Below are positions 26,804-36,309 of a stretch of 57,909 nt of DNA, in pieces. Where the stretch lies: positions 1-57,909 of the forward strand of contig NZ_JADEWI010000047.1 in assembly GCF_015207705.1 (NCBI RefSeq), written 5' to 3'. Position numbers and translations under genes: made by a program. Source of the DNA: Nostoc sp. LEGE 06077. Its GTDB lineage: Bacteria > Cyanobacteriota > Cyanobacteriia > Cyanobacteriales > Nostocaceae. The notes under the pieces were generated by a model. The model saw only the letters and a program-made list of their open reading frames with translations. It ran no database searches and was not told the origin of the DNA. The number at the start of each line of letters is the position of its first letter. Positions within the stretch are counted from its first letter, which is position 1.

Positions 26804-27742
26804 ATGCAAACCGAAATTAATTTACAAGTCGAAGAAAATAGTGAACGTTTAGACCGTTATCTTGCGGAAGAATTACCCGACATTTCTCGTTCTCGCCTTC
26901 AGCAGTTCATTGAAAAAGGTAACGTCCAAGTTAACGCTCAAGTCTGCACATCTAAAAAGGTGAATGTGAAAGTAGGCGATCGCATCACTCTACAAATACC
27001 AGAAGCGCAGCCCCTAGAGATACTAGCGGAAGATATTCCTCTAGATATTCTTTACGAAGATGACCAGTTAATCATTCTCAACAAACCAGCCGGCTTAGTT
27101 GTTCATCCTGCACCGGGACATCCTGATGGCACACTAGTAAATGCTTTGTTGGCGCACTGTCCAAATCTTCCCGGTATTGGCGGAGTTCAGCGTCCGGGAA
27201 TTGTGCATCGATTAGATAAAGATACAACAGGTGCGATCGCTATTGTCAAAACTGACATCGCCTATCAACATTTACAAGCACAACTCCAAGCCAAAACCGC
27301 ACAGCGAGAATATTTAGGCGTAGTTTACGGTGCGCCTAAAACTCAAAGTGGGACGATAGATTTACCCATTGGTCGCCATCCCCAAGACCGCAAAAAAATG
27401 GCTGTTGTCCCTGTAGAACAAAGTGGACGCGCATCTGTTACACATTGGCACATATTAGAGCGCTTAGGTAACTACACATTAATCCATTTTCAATTAGAAA
27501 CAGGGCGTACTCATCAAATTCGGGTTCACAGTGCCAAAATCGGACATCCCATTGTTGGCGACCCTATTTATAGTCTTGGTCGTTCTGTCGGTGTGAATCT
27601 TCCCGGACAAGCATTACACGCTTGGCGGCTAAAATTGCAGCACCCTATTTCTGAAGAGTGGATTGAGGTGACAGCACCACCACCGCAAACATTTACAACT
27701 TTGTTAGAAGTTCTCCGCCGCAGAGGAGCAATCTCTTCTTAA
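26804..27742 (+). CDS. RluA/RluD-family pseudouridine synthase
   Basis: The 312-aa protein has an N-terminal S4 RNA-binding domain (RLDRYLAEELPDISRSRLQQ, residues 15-35, continuing to about 75). The RluA catalytic domain follows. LNKPAGLVVHPAPGH (92-106), GIVHRLDKDTTG with catalytic Asp138, the REYLGVVYG strand and the LETGRTHQIRVH substrate loop are all present. The length and S4 domain fit the RluD subgroup, which modifies helix 69 of 23S rRNA, but RluC-type or other targets cannot be excluded. The gene appears monocistronic and lies between long AT-rich spacers. Confidence 0.92.
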   Translation: MQTEINLQVEENSERLDRYLAEELPDISRSRLQQFIEKGNVQVNAQVCTSKKVNVKVGDRITLQIPEAQPLEILAEDIPLDILYEDDQLIILNKPAGLVVHPAPGHPDGTLVNALLAHCPNLPGIGGVQRPGIVHRLDKDTTGAIAIVKTDIAYQHLQAQLQAKTAQREYLGVVYGAPKTQSGTIDLPIGRHPQDRKKMAVVPVEQSGRASVTHWHILERLGNYTLIHFQLETGRTHQIRVHSAKIGHPIVGDPIYSLGRSVGVNLPGQALHAWRLKLQHPISEEWIEVTAPPPQTFTTLLEVLRRRGAISS

Positions 27743-28524
27743 AAAGAGAATCTAAAGAATTTTTCGATTTCCCTTCATTTACCTTTACAAAAGCTTACAC
27801 ATTGATTTTTGCCAAAAATCGCAGTAAGTAATAGCAATACTGGATGAAATGCTTATAAATAAAAAGTTATAAGTAAATTAAGAATATATCTGCTACTTAA
27901 AATCAAAATTGTCTTATTTAGCCCATAAAAATAAAATATTGTGATATAAGTTACAGATTTTATCTAAAAATTTTGAACAAGCTACTAATGCTCGACGAAA
28001 GAGAAAAATAAAAACTTAAAAGTTAAAAGGCTTGAATTTTCAGCTTTTAGTTGGTCTTGAGCAGTAGCTTGATTCCTGCTGTATTATGACATATTCACAA
28101 GTCATACTGTGAGAAAACCCTGTTATATAAGTGGTATTTTTTACTTAGCTCAAAAAAGCTGAGAAACTGTATGAAGTAATATACTCAAAAGTGTCTAATT
28201 GTAAAGTAAATCTAGACCGAATATCAGCAGAAGCTTTGTAGAGCAACACTTTAGCTAAAAAGCTGTATGGAGTAACACTATTTTACAAAACTTAAAAATA
28301 AAGTCACTCAACCAATATATAAAATACAAACAAGGTTTTAAAAGCAATTAGAAAAACCAGCAAAATTAGCTGTCTTTGGGAATAGTTGATTGCCGCAAAA
28401 TATTGTTATTTCAAATTAGGATTTGAAATAGCTATTCTGTTATGCAATAAGTTTTTTTCAATAGATTAATTGCTATAGCCTTCATATAATATCTGCAATG
28501 AATGACCTTTAGGAGGAATAGAAA
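27743..28524 (+). promoter_or_regulatory. Upstream region of the pec operon
   Basis: About 780 AT-rich bases precede pecB with no coding frame. A TATAAT at 28485-28490 lies 34 bases before the pecB ATG, and AGGAGG at 28511-28516 is a strong ribosome site. Two loosely similar blocks (AAAAAGCTGAGAAACTGTATG near 28155, split here; AAAAAGCTGTATGGAGTAA near 28256) may be degenerate repeats. In Anabaena this operon is light- and nitrogen-responsive; no operator can be assigned here. Confidence 0.45.
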
Positions 28525-29043
28525 ATGCTCGACGCTTTTTCCAAAGTAGTTGAACAAGCCGATAAAAAAGGTTCATATCTTACTGGTGAAGAAATCAACG
28601 CATTATCAGCAGTAGTTTCTGATAGCAATAAGCGGTTAGATATTGTTAATAGACTAACAGGTAATGCTTCTTCAATTGTGGCTAATGCTTATCGTGCTTT
28701 AGTTGCGGAACGTCCGCAAATTTTTAATGCTGGTGGTGCTTGTTTCCACAATCGTAATCAAGCTGCTTGTATTCGTGACTTAGGATTTATTCTACGTTAT
28801 GTCACTTATTCTGTACTAGCGGGTGATGCCAGCATCATGGATGATCGTTGCTTGAATGGTCTCCGCGAAACCTACAATGCTCTAGGTACTCCTGGTGATG
28901 CTGTAGCTTCAGGCATTCAAAAAATGAAAGATGCAGCGATTGAAATCGCTAATAACCCCAATGGTATTAGCAAAGGTGATTGTAGCCAACTAATCTCTGA
29001 ATTAGCCAACTATTTTGATCGCGCCGCTAGTGCTGTTGTTTAA
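28525..29043 (+). CDS. pecB: Phycoerythrocyanin beta subunit
   Basis: The 172-aa product is a phycobiliprotein beta chain with both bilin cysteines: Cys82 (AACIRDL; formal beta-84) and Cys153 (GDCSQL; formal beta-155), each carrying phycocyanobilin in this protein class. [13 protein letters not shown] distinguishes it from CpcB ([13 protein letters not shown]); the Asn that is methylated in CpcB (beta-72) is Ala here. It pairs with PecA to form trimers and hexamers at the tips of phycobilisome rods, absorbing yellow-orange light. AGGAGG stands eight bases before the ATG. It is the first gene of the pec segment; pecA follows after 73 bases. Confidence 0.97.
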   Translation: MLDAFSKVVEQADKKGSYLTGEEINALSAVVSDSNKRLDIVNRLTGNASSIVANAYRALVAERPQIFNAGGACFHNRNQAACIRDLGFILRYVTYSVLAGDASIMDDRCLNGLRETYNALGTPGDAVASGIQKMKDAAIEIANNPNGISKGDCSQLISELANYFDRAASAVV

Positions 29044-29116
29044 TAAACTTTTTGGGCAAATTTTTCGCCAACTGGTTGTTAGTAATTAGTCGAAAATCGA
29101 GGAGATTAGGAGAATT

Positions 29117-29605
29117 ATGAAAACGCCTTTAACTGAAGCGATATCTGCTGCTGATGTGCGCGGTTCTTATCTCAGCAATACCGAAATGCAAGCAGTATTT
29201 GGTCGTTTCAACCGCGCTCGTGCAGGTTTAGATGCTGCCAAAGCATTTAGCAATAATGGCAAAAAATGGTCAGAAGCAGCAGCAAATCATGTTTATCAAA
29301 AATTCCCCTACACAACTCAAATGAGTGGCCCTCAATATGCCTCTACACCCGAAGGTAAATCTAAGTGTGTACGCGATATTGACCACTATCTCCGCACCAT
29401 TAGTTATTGTTGTGTAGTTGGCGGTACTGGCCCTTTAGATGAATATGTAGTTGCTGGTTTGAGTGAACTCAATAGTGCCTTGGGTTTATCTCCTAGTTGG
29501 TATGTAGCTGCTCTTGAATTTGTGCGTGACAATCATGGTTTAAATGGTGATGTAGCTGGTGAAGCTAACATCTATCTCAACTATGCAATCAACGCATTAA
29601 GCTAA
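29117..29605 (+). CDS. pecA: Phycoerythrocyanin alpha subunit
   Basis: The 162-aa alpha chain has the phycobiliprotein globin fold signatures KFPYTTQ and [15 protein letters not shown]. Cys84 is the attachment site; in PecA it receives phycoviolobilin, made from phycocyanobilin by the PecE/PecF lyase-isomerase encoded just downstream. KSKC matches the CpcA counterpart, while residues around 30-55 ([17 protein letters not shown]) differ, as expected for a PEC chain. GGAG precedes the ATG. A hairpin in the 136-base gap before pecC probably limits read-through or protects the pecBA message. Confidence 0.96.
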   Translation: MKTPLTEAISAADVRGSYLSNTEMQAVFGRFNRARAGLDAAKAFSNNGKKWSEAAANHVYQKFPYTTQMSGPQYASTPEGKSKCVRDIDHYLRTISYCCVVGGTGPLDEYVVAGLSELNSALGLSPSWYVAALEFVRDNHGLNGDVAGEANIYLNYAINALS

Positions 29606-29615
29606 TACAAACTTA

Positions 29616-29699
29616 TGGGTCTTTGGAAATAGATAACTGCTCAATAAGTAGAATAATTTTCTACTTTAGTTGCGGCATTTTTCTACTACCGAAGACCCA
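29616..29699 (+). terminator. pecA-pecC intercistronic hairpin structure
   Basis: An outer stem TGGGTCTT/AAGACCCA (29616-29623 with 29692-29699) encloses an inner stem AAGTAGAA/TTCTACTT (29646-29653 with 29659-29666, five-base loop). It lies between the abundant subunit genes and the linker gene, where partial termination or 3'-end protection would lower linker output. Confidence 0.55.
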
Positions 29700-29741
29700 A
29701 ATTTATTGCGAACAAAAATTTAAACAGGAGCGATTGTTAAA

Positions 29742-30578
29742 ATGAGTAGTTCAGTCGCAGAACGGCTAGGAATTAGAGATGAAATTGGCGTTAAAGTTGA
29801 GTTACGCCAAAATTGGAGCGAAGACGAATTACAAAAAGTATTTCGTGCTGCTTATCAACAAATTTTTGGTCGTCAAGGATTATATGCCAGCCAAAAATTT
29901 ACTAGTGCCGAAGCTTTATTACGTAATGGCAAAATTAGTGTCCGGCAATTTGTCGAGACTTTAGCAAAATCTGAATTTTACAAAGAATGCTTTTTTTATC
30001 AAAACTCCCAAGTGCGGTTTATTGAATTAAATTATAAGCACTTGCTGGGACGCGCACCCTATGATCAATCAGAGATTGCTTTCCATGTAGATTTATATGC
30101 TGCTCGTGGCTACGATGCAGATATTCAGTCTTACATTTATAGCCCAGAGTATGACAATGATTTTGGGAATTCTATCGTTCCTTATCATCGTGGATTTCAG
30201 TCAATTCCCGGAATGAAAACGGTAGGTTTTAACCGCATATTGGAACTTTATCGCGGTTGTGGTAACAGTGATAATGCCCAAATGGGACGGAGAAATTCTC
30301 GTCTGCGGACGAAAATCTCCTTAAATTTGGCTAATGGAATTTTGCCACCAACTTCCGCAGGTACAGGTTTTGTCTCAGAAGCACCGGCTTTAATTAGTTC
30401 GGCTGCCAAAGGAGATAGCCGAATGTTCGTTGTTGAAGCGATCGCTGGTAAAATCGGTTCTCAATCCGCAGTCCGCCGCAGCCGTCAGACTTACACTGTA
30501 CCTTATGAACGTCTCTCAGCTATATACCAAGAAATTCACAAGCGTGGTGGTAAAATAGTCAGCATTTCGCAAGTGTAA
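29742..30578 (+). CDS. pecC: Phycoerythrocyanin-associated rod linker
   Basis: The 278-aa protein has an N-terminal PBS-linker (Pfam PBS_linker_poly) domain, residues about 15-180: [41 protein letters not shown] and [15 protein letters not shown]-terminal CpcD-like domain (about 220-278: [10 protein letters not shown] ... [23 protein letters not shown]) completes it. It sits in the central cavity of the phycoerythrocyanin hexamer and joins it to the phycocyanin rod. CpcC at 34316 is its close paralogue. An AGGAG stands 12-16 bases before the ATG. Confidence 0.96.
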   Translation: MSSSVAERLGIRDEIGVKVELRQNWSEDELQKVFRAAYQQIFGRQGLYASQKFTSAEALLRNGKISVRQFVETLAKSEFYKECFFYQNSQVRFIELNYKHLLGRAPYDQSEIAFHVDLYAARGYDADIQSYIYSPEYDNDFGNSIVPYHRGFQSIPGMKTVGFNRILELYRGCGNSDNAQMGRRNSRLRTKISLNLANGILPPTSAGTGFVSEAPALISSAAKGDSRMFVVEAIAGKIGSQSAVRRSRQTYTVPYERLSAIYQEIHKRGGKIVSISQV

Positions 30579-30624
30579 AAAGTTCTAAGTAGCTTCAGCG
30601 GACAATCCTTGAAACTGGGTGTGG

Positions 30625-30670
30625 GGGTGTAGGGGTGTAGGGTGTAAAAAATCTCTATACCCCTACACCC
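30625..30670 (+). terminator. pecC-pecE intercistronic hairpin
   Basis: A G-rich arm (30625-30640) pairs with a C-rich arm (30655-30670) over 16 bp with one mismatch and a 14-base loop. It ends 26 bases before the pecE start, so it may both attenuate transcription and influence pecE translation. Confidence 0.55.
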
Positions 30671-30696
30671 TTAACCCCTTATACCCTTATTTCATC

Positions 30697-31467
30697 ATGA
30701 CCACTAACACAGCCGAACCAATTCTTTCACCAGAAACAGCGATCGCCGCATTATCTAGTGATGATAATCAAATTCGCTATTATGCGGCTTGGTGGTTAGG
30801 TAAACATCAAGTGCAAGCAAGCTGTATGGCGTTATGTGATGCTTTATTTGATGAACGCTATCGCATCCCATCGGGGGGTTATCCGTTGCGTCGTCAAGCT
30901 GCACGCGCTTTAGGACAATTGAAAAATCCCCAAGCTGTAACAGCGTTAGTGACAGCGTTAGAATGCGACGAGGATTTGCGTCTGCGAGAAGCGGCGATCG
31001 CTGCTTTAGCCGTTATTGGTGACAAAAAAGCCGTAACTCCTTTACTCAATCTTTTGCAAACCAATCAAGAACAACCCTATGAAGCTTTGATTGAAGCATT
31101 AGCAACGCTCCAAGTTTGGTCAGCACAGCCGCAAATTGAACGGTTTCTCAAACATCCTTCTGAGCGAGTGCAATGTGCTGCGGCTCGATATATGTATCTT
31201 TTAACTCAGGAACCCCAATACATCGAACGTATCGTTAAAAACCTCAATCATGACAATATGTATTTACGTTGGGCAGCGGTTTTTGACTTAGGTGCAGTTG
31301 GACATCAACAAGCTATACAGGCAATCTTGAAGGCGCAGGTTCCTAATAGTTTGAAGCTGTTAAATTTAAAGCGCATTTTAGAGACTCTTTTGGAAAGTAA
31401 TAATTATGAACCAGACACCGCTTTGTTAATTTTTCAAGCGATAGATGATTTATTAATCCAACTTTAA
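30697..31467 (+). CDS. pecE: Phycoviolobilin lyase-isomerase subunit PecE
   Basis: From the ATG at 30697 (MTTNTAEPILSPETA) the product is 256 aa; the open frame begins 26 codons upstream inside the G-rich hairpin and is not used. It is an alpha-solenoid of HEAT/PBS-lyase repeats with the E-type hallmarks YYAAWWLGK (about 25) and SGGYPLRRQAARALGQL. With PecF it attaches phycocyanobilin to Cys84 of PecA and isomerises it to phycoviolobilin. It resembles CpcE (35476) throughout but lacks the CpcE insertion around GLPHLT. It acts in the cytosol on nascent antenna chains. Confidence 0.95.
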   Translation: MTTNTAEPILSPETAIAALSSDDNQIRYYAAWWLGKHQVQASCMALCDALFDERYRIPSGGYPLRRQAARALGQLKNPQAVTALVTALECDEDLRLREAAIAALAVIGDKKAVTPLLNLLQTNQEQPYEALIEALATLQVWSAQPQIERFLKHPSERVQCAAARYMYLLTQEPQYIERIVKNLNHDNMYLRWAAVFDLGAVGHQQAIQAILKAQVPNSLKLLNLKRILETLLESNNYEPDTALLIFQAIDDLLIQL

Positions 31468-31486
31468 AATTCAAAAATAAAAAATC

Positions 31487-31537
31487 AAAAGTAAAAAGGC
31501 AAAAGCTGATTTTTTGTCATTTTTACTTTTGCCTTTT
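31487..31537. repeat. STRR-type inverted repeat behind pecE
   Basis: Block 31487-31505 (AAAAGTAAAAAGGCAAAAG) and block 31520-31537 can pair in two exclusive ways: AAAAGTAAAAA with TTTTTACTTTT, or AAAAGGCAAAAG with CTTTTGCCTTTT. Both give a hairpin followed by T-rich sequence, so a weak terminator after pecE is plausible. Confidence 0.5.
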
Positions 31538-31623
31538 ATACCAATTTTTTATGAAGCTGCATAGAATTTGCTCACCCCTTAAAAAGGGCTACAGTGTACA
31601 CACAAATATTCGTGTAGTACATC

Positions 31624-31659
31624 TATCTCGCCTCGGAATTCATTCCGAGGCGAGATAGT
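31624..31659 (+). terminator. 17-bp perfect hairpin between pecE and pecF
   Basis: CTATCTCGCCTCGGAAT (31624-31640) is the exact reverse complement of 31643-31659, leaving a two-base centre. It is one of the strongest structures in the window and lies in a 380-base gap between two genes whose products work as a heterodimer. No T-run follows; it may be an inserted repeat or an RNA processing site. Confidence 0.6.
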
Positions 31660-31847
31660 GCAAGTCATCTCAAAATGACTCAAGCAAAAATGTCTTCCAG
31701 TCCACCCTTTATGGACTTTGGCTATGAGCCTGGAACGTTAGTTATAGGCCGGATGTGTTTGAACTGGAATGCTCTCAATTGGTATTACCTTTTAACTTCT
31801 CATAACCAGTCTTTTTGCCATACAATTTTTTATCAGTGAGCAAAACC

Positions 31848-32477
31848 ATGAATATAACTAGCAATATTGAAGAATTAATTGCCCAAATAAATCATGCCTC
31901 GACACCAGAAACACTAATAGCAATAATCACCACTATAGGTTCTAGTAACACACAAAATCTAACCGTGATTAACGCTTTAATTGCAAGTTTGAGTCATCAT
32001 CATCCAACTGTGAGAACTGTGACTGTAGATGCGTTAGTTAAGCTAGGAAATTCTACAATAAAGCCTTTAATTGACGCATACAAAGCTTCTGGTGATCAAG
32101 GTTTACAAGCTCATATTATTCAAGCCTTAGCTCAAATTGGTTCCTCTGATGCTTTGAATTTGTTAGCGGAAGTTGTGGGTACAGCAGTCGCTAATCATTG
32201 CCAAGGGAATGTGCGCCGAATTGCTGTAAGAGGATTAGGGAAAATTGCGCTTAATTCTCCCGATGCAGAAGTTATTGGTCTTGTTCAAGAAAAGCTAATT
32301 TGGGCTTTGCTTAACCCGGAAGATTGGGGACTGCGTTATGCTGCGGTGGTGTCTCTACAAGCAATCCTCACCCCCGAAGCCCAAGTTGCTTTACAAACTG
32401 CGATCGCCCAAGAAGCCGATAACGTAGTGCGATCGCGCATCGCCTTGGCCTTGGAGTCAGGAAAAGCGGACAAATGA
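31848..32477 (+). CDS. pecF: Phycoviolobilin lyase-isomerase subunit PecF
   Basis: From the ATG at 31848 (MNITSNIEELIAQIN) the product is 209 aa. It is a HEAT-repeat protein of the F type, ending WGLRYAAVVSLQAIL as in CpcF. The motif NHCQGN (residues 116-121) is present; its His-Cys pair is the feature that separates the isomerising PecF from the plain lyase CpcF, which has FPASHTAP at the same place. With PecE it converts bound phycocyanobilin to phycoviolobilin on PecA. The unusually wide gap before it suggests it could be expressed partly on its own. Confidence 0.95.
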   Translation: MNITSNIEELIAQINHASTPETLIAIITTIGSSNTQNLTVINALIASLSHHHPTVRTVTVDALVKLGNSTIKPLIDAYKASGDQGLQAHIIQALAQIGSSDALNLLAEVVGTAVANHCQGNVRRIAVRGLGKIALNSPDAEVIGLVQEKLIWALLNPEDWGLRYAAVVSLQAILTPEAQVALQTAIAQEADNVVRSRIALALESGKADK

Positions 32478-33067
32478 CAAACGACAAATGACGCATGACA
32501 ATCGTCCCTTGACCCTAAACCAAGCACTCACAAAAATGTTGCGAAATATTTATTTTATGTTTCTTCACAATAACCATCCGGATGCGAAAACTGGTGTAAA
32601 ACTGCAATATCTTGCTTGGTAAGGGTTGTAGGAAAATTAAGAAAATATTAAACGGGACATATTTACAGAAAAACTTGTCAAATATAAAGTTGTGTAACAA
32701 AAAATTTGGACTTTTCTCAGTTACAGCCCTTGTATGTAAAGGATTTGAGGGGGTTCTTATGACTGCAACTTATTTATTCATAATTTGTAACAAATAAAGG
32801 ATCTATAGCGTTGTATAAACATAAGCTGGAGGGGTAAATAACAGACAGAACATAAACAAGGCAATCAATTCGTAAAGTTTGCTCGTTTCTCATAAAACCA
32901 ACCCTGGTTCTCATAATTTTTTTCATGATGTAGCAGGCGAATCTGAGAGCGGCAAAAATACAAATAGGTACTTTGGTCTGTTATGTTCCATCCCGACCAA
33001 AATTGATAAAACATTACCAGTTTTAATCGAGACATCTCTCAACTAAGGAATTAGGAGATTAGAGTCC
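32478..33067 (+). promoter_or_regulatory. Upstream region and leader of the cpc operon
   Basis: About 590 bases with no coding frame separate pecF from cpcB. Purine-rich AGGAGA lies ten bases before the cpcB ATG. The spacing, AT-rich runs around 32640-32830 and the far higher expected output of cpcBA argue for an independent promoter here. I could not fix -35 and -10 boxes with normal spacing. Confidence 0.5.
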
Positions 33068-33589
33068 ATGACATTAGATGTATTCACCAAGGTAACTTCT
33101 CAAGCTGATGCTAGAGGCGAGTTCTTAAGCAACGAACAATTGGATGCTCTATCTAACGTTGTTAAAGAAGGCAGCAAGCGCTTAGATGTTGTTAACCGCA
33201 TTACAAGCAACGCTTCTGCTATCGTTACCAACGCGGCTCGTGCTTTGTTTGAAGAGCAACCCCAATTGATCGCTCCTGGTGGTAACGCTTACACCAACCG
33301 TCGCATGGCTGCTTGCTTGCGCGACATGGAAATCATTTTGCGCTATGTAACCTACGCTATTTTAGCTGGTGATGCAAGTGTCCTGGATGATCGCTGCTTA
33401 AACGGTTTGCGTGAAACCTACAACGCTCTAGGTACACCTGGTTCTTCTGTAGCTGTTGGCGTTCAGAAGATGAAAGACGCGGCTGTTGCGATCGCTAACG
33501 ATCCTAACGGTATCACCAAAGGTGATTGCAGTGCATTGATCTCCGAAGTAGCAAGCTACTTTGATCGTGCTGCTGCTGCTGTTGGTTAA
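33068..33589 (+). CDS. cpcB: C-phycocyanin beta subunit
   Basis: The 173-aa product has both bilin cysteines, Cys83 (AACLRDM; Cys82 of the mature chain) and Cys154 (GDCSAL; mature 153). It also has the methyl-Asn site (Asn73, GGNAYTNRR; mature Asn72) that is modified by CpcM in this family. It carries two phycocyanobilins and forms the bulk of the rods with CpcA. Codon choice is visibly cleaner and more GC-ending than in pecB, as expected for one of the most abundant proteins of the cell. cpcA follows after 78 bases with its own GGAG site. Confidence 0.98.
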   Translation: MTLDVFTKVTSQADARGEFLSNEQLDALSNVVKEGSKRLDVVNRITSNASAIVTNAARALFEEQPQLIAPGGNAYTNRRMAACLRDMEIILRYVTYAILAGDASVLDDRCLNGLRETYNALGTPGSSVAVGVQKMKDAAVAIANDPNGITKGDCSALISEVASYFDRAAAAVG

Positions 33590-33667
33590 TAGCAGTCCCA
33601 AAGTCTAATACACAAGTATTAGGCAACTAGGTAAAAAGACTAAAAAATACCAAGGAGATTTGAAAAG

Positions 33668-34159
33668 ATGGTTAAAACACCAATTACCGAAGCTATTGCA
33701 GCTGCTGACACCCAAGGACGTTTCTTAGGCAACACCGAATTGCAAGCTGTTAACGGTCGTTATGTACGTGCTGCTGCTAGTTTAGAAGCTGCTCGTGGTT
33801 TGACCTCCAATGCTCAACGCTTGATCGATGGTGCAACCCAAGCTGTTTACCAAAAATTCCCTTACACCACCCAAACACCCGGCCCTAACTTTGCTGCTGA
33901 CAGCCGTGGTAAATCCAAGTGCGCTCGTGACGTTGGTCACTACCTACGGATCATCACCTATAGCTTAGTTGCTGGTGGTACTGGCCCATTGGATGAATAC
34001 TTAATTGCTGGTTTGGCTGAAATCAACAGCTCCTTTGATTTGTCTCCTAGCTGGTACGTAGAAGCTCTGAAGCACATCAAAGCTAATCATGGTTTGTCTG
34101 GTCAAGCTGCTAACGAAGCTAACACCTACATCGACTACGCTATCAACGCTCTCAGCTAG
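33668..34159 (+). CDS. cpcA: C-phycocyanin alpha subunit
   Basis: The 163-aa alpha chain ([20 protein letters not shown]) carries its single phycocyanobilin at Cys85 ([12 protein letters not shown]; Cys84 of the mature chain). The pigment is attached by the CpcE/CpcF lyase encoded downstream. [13 protein letters not shown] and YAINALS ends match the family exactly in length. AGGAGAT precedes the start. The chain forms the alpha-beta monomer with CpcB and stacks into hexamers on the rod linkers. A large GC-rich hairpin follows directly and separates it from the linker genes. Confidence 0.98.
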   Translation: MVKTPITEAIAAADTQGRFLGNTELQAVNGRYVRAAASLEAARGLTSNAQRLIDGATQAVYQKFPYTTQTPGPNFAADSRGKSKCARDVGHYLRIITYSLVAGGTGPLDEYLIAGLAEINSSFDLSPSWYVEALKHIKANHGLSGQAANEANTYIDYAINALS

Positions 34160-34168
34160 ATAGTTTTT

Positions 34169-34237
34169 TGCCCGGGGAGGGATGCAAGTGCTGGATGGAA
34201 TCACCTAGCAGTTGGATCTAGCCCCGGGCATAGTTTT
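34169..34237 (+). terminator. cpcA-cpcC intercistronic terminator/attenuator
   Basis: TGCCCGGGG (34169-34177) pairs with CCCCGGGCA (34222-34230); TAGTTTTT follows, and T-runs stand on both sides. The 44-base loop can fold further. Such a structure just after cpcBA is known to end most transcripts and to stabilise the abundant cpcBA message. Confidence 0.8.
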
Positions 34238-34315
34238 TATGTGGGAATAAATAAAAGGCTTTATTTCAGCAAGCAGTCGGCTCTAAACAGCCGAACATCA
34301 ATAGGGGGATAGAAA

Positions 34316-35176
34316 ATGGCAATTACAACAGCAGCATCTAGGCTAGGGACAGAGCCATACAGCGAAGCACGTAGAGTTGAACTGCGCCCCAACGCCAGCA
34401 AAGAAGAAGTCGAAGCTGTGATTCGTGCCGTATATCGGCAAGTCTTGGGTAATGATTACATCATGGCATCAGAACGCCTCGTAAGCGCAGAATCACTCCT
34501 GCGGGATGGAAACCTGACAGTGCGGGAGTTCGTGCGTAGCGTTGCCAAATCAGAACTCTACAAAACCAAGTTTTTCTATAACAGCTTCCAAACTCGGTTG
34601 ATCGAACTCAACTACAAACATTTGTTGGGTCGCGCTCCTTACGATGAGTCAGAAGTTGTTTATCACCTCGACTTGTACCAAAACAAAGGTTACGACGCTG
34701 AAATTGACTCTTACATTGATTCTGTAGAGTATCAAAACAACTTCGGCGACAGCATCGTACCTTACTATCGTGGTTTTGAAACTCAGCCTGGGCAAAAAAC
34801 AGTAGGCTTTAACCGGATATTCCGGTTATACCGAGGCTATGCCAATAGCGATAACGCCCAAGTAGAAGGGAAAAAATCACGCCTAGCGCGGGAATTAGCC
34901 AGCAATCTAGCTTCCTCAATAGTTGGCCCATCCGGCAGTAATAACAACTGGAGTTTCCGAGCCACCGCAGATCTAGCTCCCAAGCGGAATTTAGGCAACG
35001 CGGTCGGACAAGCAGATCGTGTTTACCGCATTGAAGTTACAGGACTTCGCAGTCCCGGCTACCCCAGCATCAGAAGAAGCAGCACGGCTTTTATCGTACC
35101 TTACGAACGGCTTTCTGAAAAAATTCAGCAAATTCATAAGCAAGGCGGCAAAATAGCCAGCGTTACACCAGCTTAG
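34316..35176 (+). CDS. cpcC: Phycocyanin rod linker
   Basis: The 286-aa protein has a PBS-linker domain (about 20-185: [57 protein letters not shown]) and a C-terminal CpcD-like domain (about 230-286: [13 protein letters not shown] ... [22 protein letters not shown]). It lies in the cavity of a phycocyanin hexamer, joins it to the next disc and tunes its absorption. AGGGGG stands before the start. PecC is its paralogue for the outer phycoerythrocyanin disc. Confidence 0.97.
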   Translation: MAITTAASRLGTEPYSEARRVELRPNASKEEVEAVIRAVYRQVLGNDYIMASERLVSAESLLRDGNLTVREFVRSVAKSELYKTKFFYNSFQTRLIELNYKHLLGRAPYDESEVVYHLDLYQNKGYDAEIDSYIDSVEYQNNFGDSIVPYYRGFETQPGQKTVGFNRIFRLYRGYANSDNAQVEGKKSRLARELASNLASSIVGPSGSNNNWSFRATADLAPKRNLGNAVGQADRVYRIEVTGLRSPGYPSIRRSSTAFIVPYERLSEKIQQIHKQGGKIASVTPA

Positions 35177-35222
35177 ATTGCTGCAATAGAGAGTTTACAA
35201 CCAAACAGGAGATATAGAAGTA

Positions 35223-35465
35223 ATGTTCGGTCAAACCACATTGGGTGCTAGTAGCGTTTCTTCATCTGCTAGCCGGGTATTTCGTTACGAAGTTGTAGGC
35301 TTGCGGCAAAACTCCGAAACCGACAGAAATAAATACAATATCCGCAATAGCGGTAGTGTATTTATTACAGTGCCATACAGCCGGATGAACGAAGAATACC
35401 AAAGAATTACCCGTCTGGGCGGCAAAATCATCAAGATTGAGCCATTAACAGCTGAAGAGGAATAA
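35223..35465 (+). CDS. cpcD: Small rod-capping linker CpcD
   Basis: The 80-aa product is a lone CpcD domain: VFRYEVVGLRQN, then VFITVPYSRMNEEYQRITRLGGKIIKIEPL. It matches the C-terminal domains of CpcC and PecC. It caps rods and limits their length. It sits 46 bases after cpcC with AGGAGA before the ATG, and cpcE starts ten bases after its stop, so the three are on one message. Confidence 0.97.
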   Translation: MFGQTTLGASSVSSSASRVFRYEVVGLRQNSETDRNKYNIRNSGSVFITVPYSRMNEEYQRITRLGGKIIKIEPLTAEEE

Positions 35466-35475
35466 TCTCCTGGTA

Positions 35476-36306
35476 ATGATAGAACCCAGTGGGGAAGAAT
35501 TTCCCGCAGAGAACACGCCACAGCTCACACCAGAGCTAGCAATTGCTAACCTGCAATCACCAGATTTAAGTCTCCGCTATTATGCAGCTTGGTGGCTAGG
35601 CAAGTTCCGGGTTAACAGAGCCGATGCTGTCGATGCCTTGATTGCAGCATTAAACGATGAAGCCGATAGGACAGAACTCGGAGGTTATCCACTACGCCGG
35701 AATGCAGCTAGAGCATTAGGTAAGTTAGGCGATGCCAGAGCAGTACCCAGCTTAATTCAATGCCTAGAATGTTCTGACTTCTATGTGCGTGAAGCCGCCG
35801 CCCAATCCTTAGCAATGCTGCGCGATCGCACTTCTGCATCAGCACTGATCAAAATGTTAGATGGTGGTGTTGCCGAGGCCGTGCAAGTAGCGGGACTCCC
35901 CCACCTAACCCAGCCCTACGAAGCAGTTATCGAAGCCTTAGGAGCCATTCGCGCTACTGAGGCAATTCCACTCATTCAGCCTTTCCTAGAGCATCCAGTA
36001 CCACGAGTACAATGCGCCGCCGCCAGAGCCATGTACCAACTCACACAAAACCCCATCTACGGAGAAAGGTTAGTGCAGATGTTGGCAGCAGGTGATCTGA
36101 AATTGCGCCGTGTTGTCTTAGGGGATTTGGGTGCAATTGGGTATTTGGCAGCAGCAGAAGCGATCGCTCAAGCTCAGGTCGAAAATAGCTTCAAACTTAT
36201 TGCCCTTAAAGGATTGTTAGAGCATCAAATGACAGATGAATTAGAGCATCTTGTTATCTCTGATGACGCAATTCGGGTAATGAACTTGATGGATACACTT
36301 TTATAG
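35476..36306 (+). CDS. cpcE: Phycocyanobilin lyase subunit CpcE
   Basis: The 276-aa HEAT-repeat protein shows the E-type marks LRYYAAWWLGKFR and LGGYPLRRNAARALGKLG. An insertion around VAEAVQVAGLPHLT is not present in PecE. With CpcF it attaches phycocyanobilin to Cys84 of CpcA and can also remove or transfer it. The gene starts ten bases after cpcD, showing tight coupling to the linker genes rather than to cpcF, which is separated by a repeat array. Confidence 0.96.
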   Translation: MIEPSGEEFPAENTPQLTPELAIANLQSPDLSLRYYAAWWLGKFRVNRADAVDALIAALNDEADRTELGGYPLRRNAARALGKLGDARAVPSLIQCLECSDFYVREAAAQSLAMLRDRTSASALIKMLDGGVAEAVQVAGLPHLTQPYEAVIEALGAIRATEAIPLIQPFLEHPVPRVQCAAARAMYQLTQNPIYGERLVQMLAAGDLKLRRVVLGDLGAIGYLAAAEAIAQAQVENSFKLIALKGLLEHQMTDELEHLVISDDAIRVMNLMDTLL

Positions 36307-36309
36307 TCA

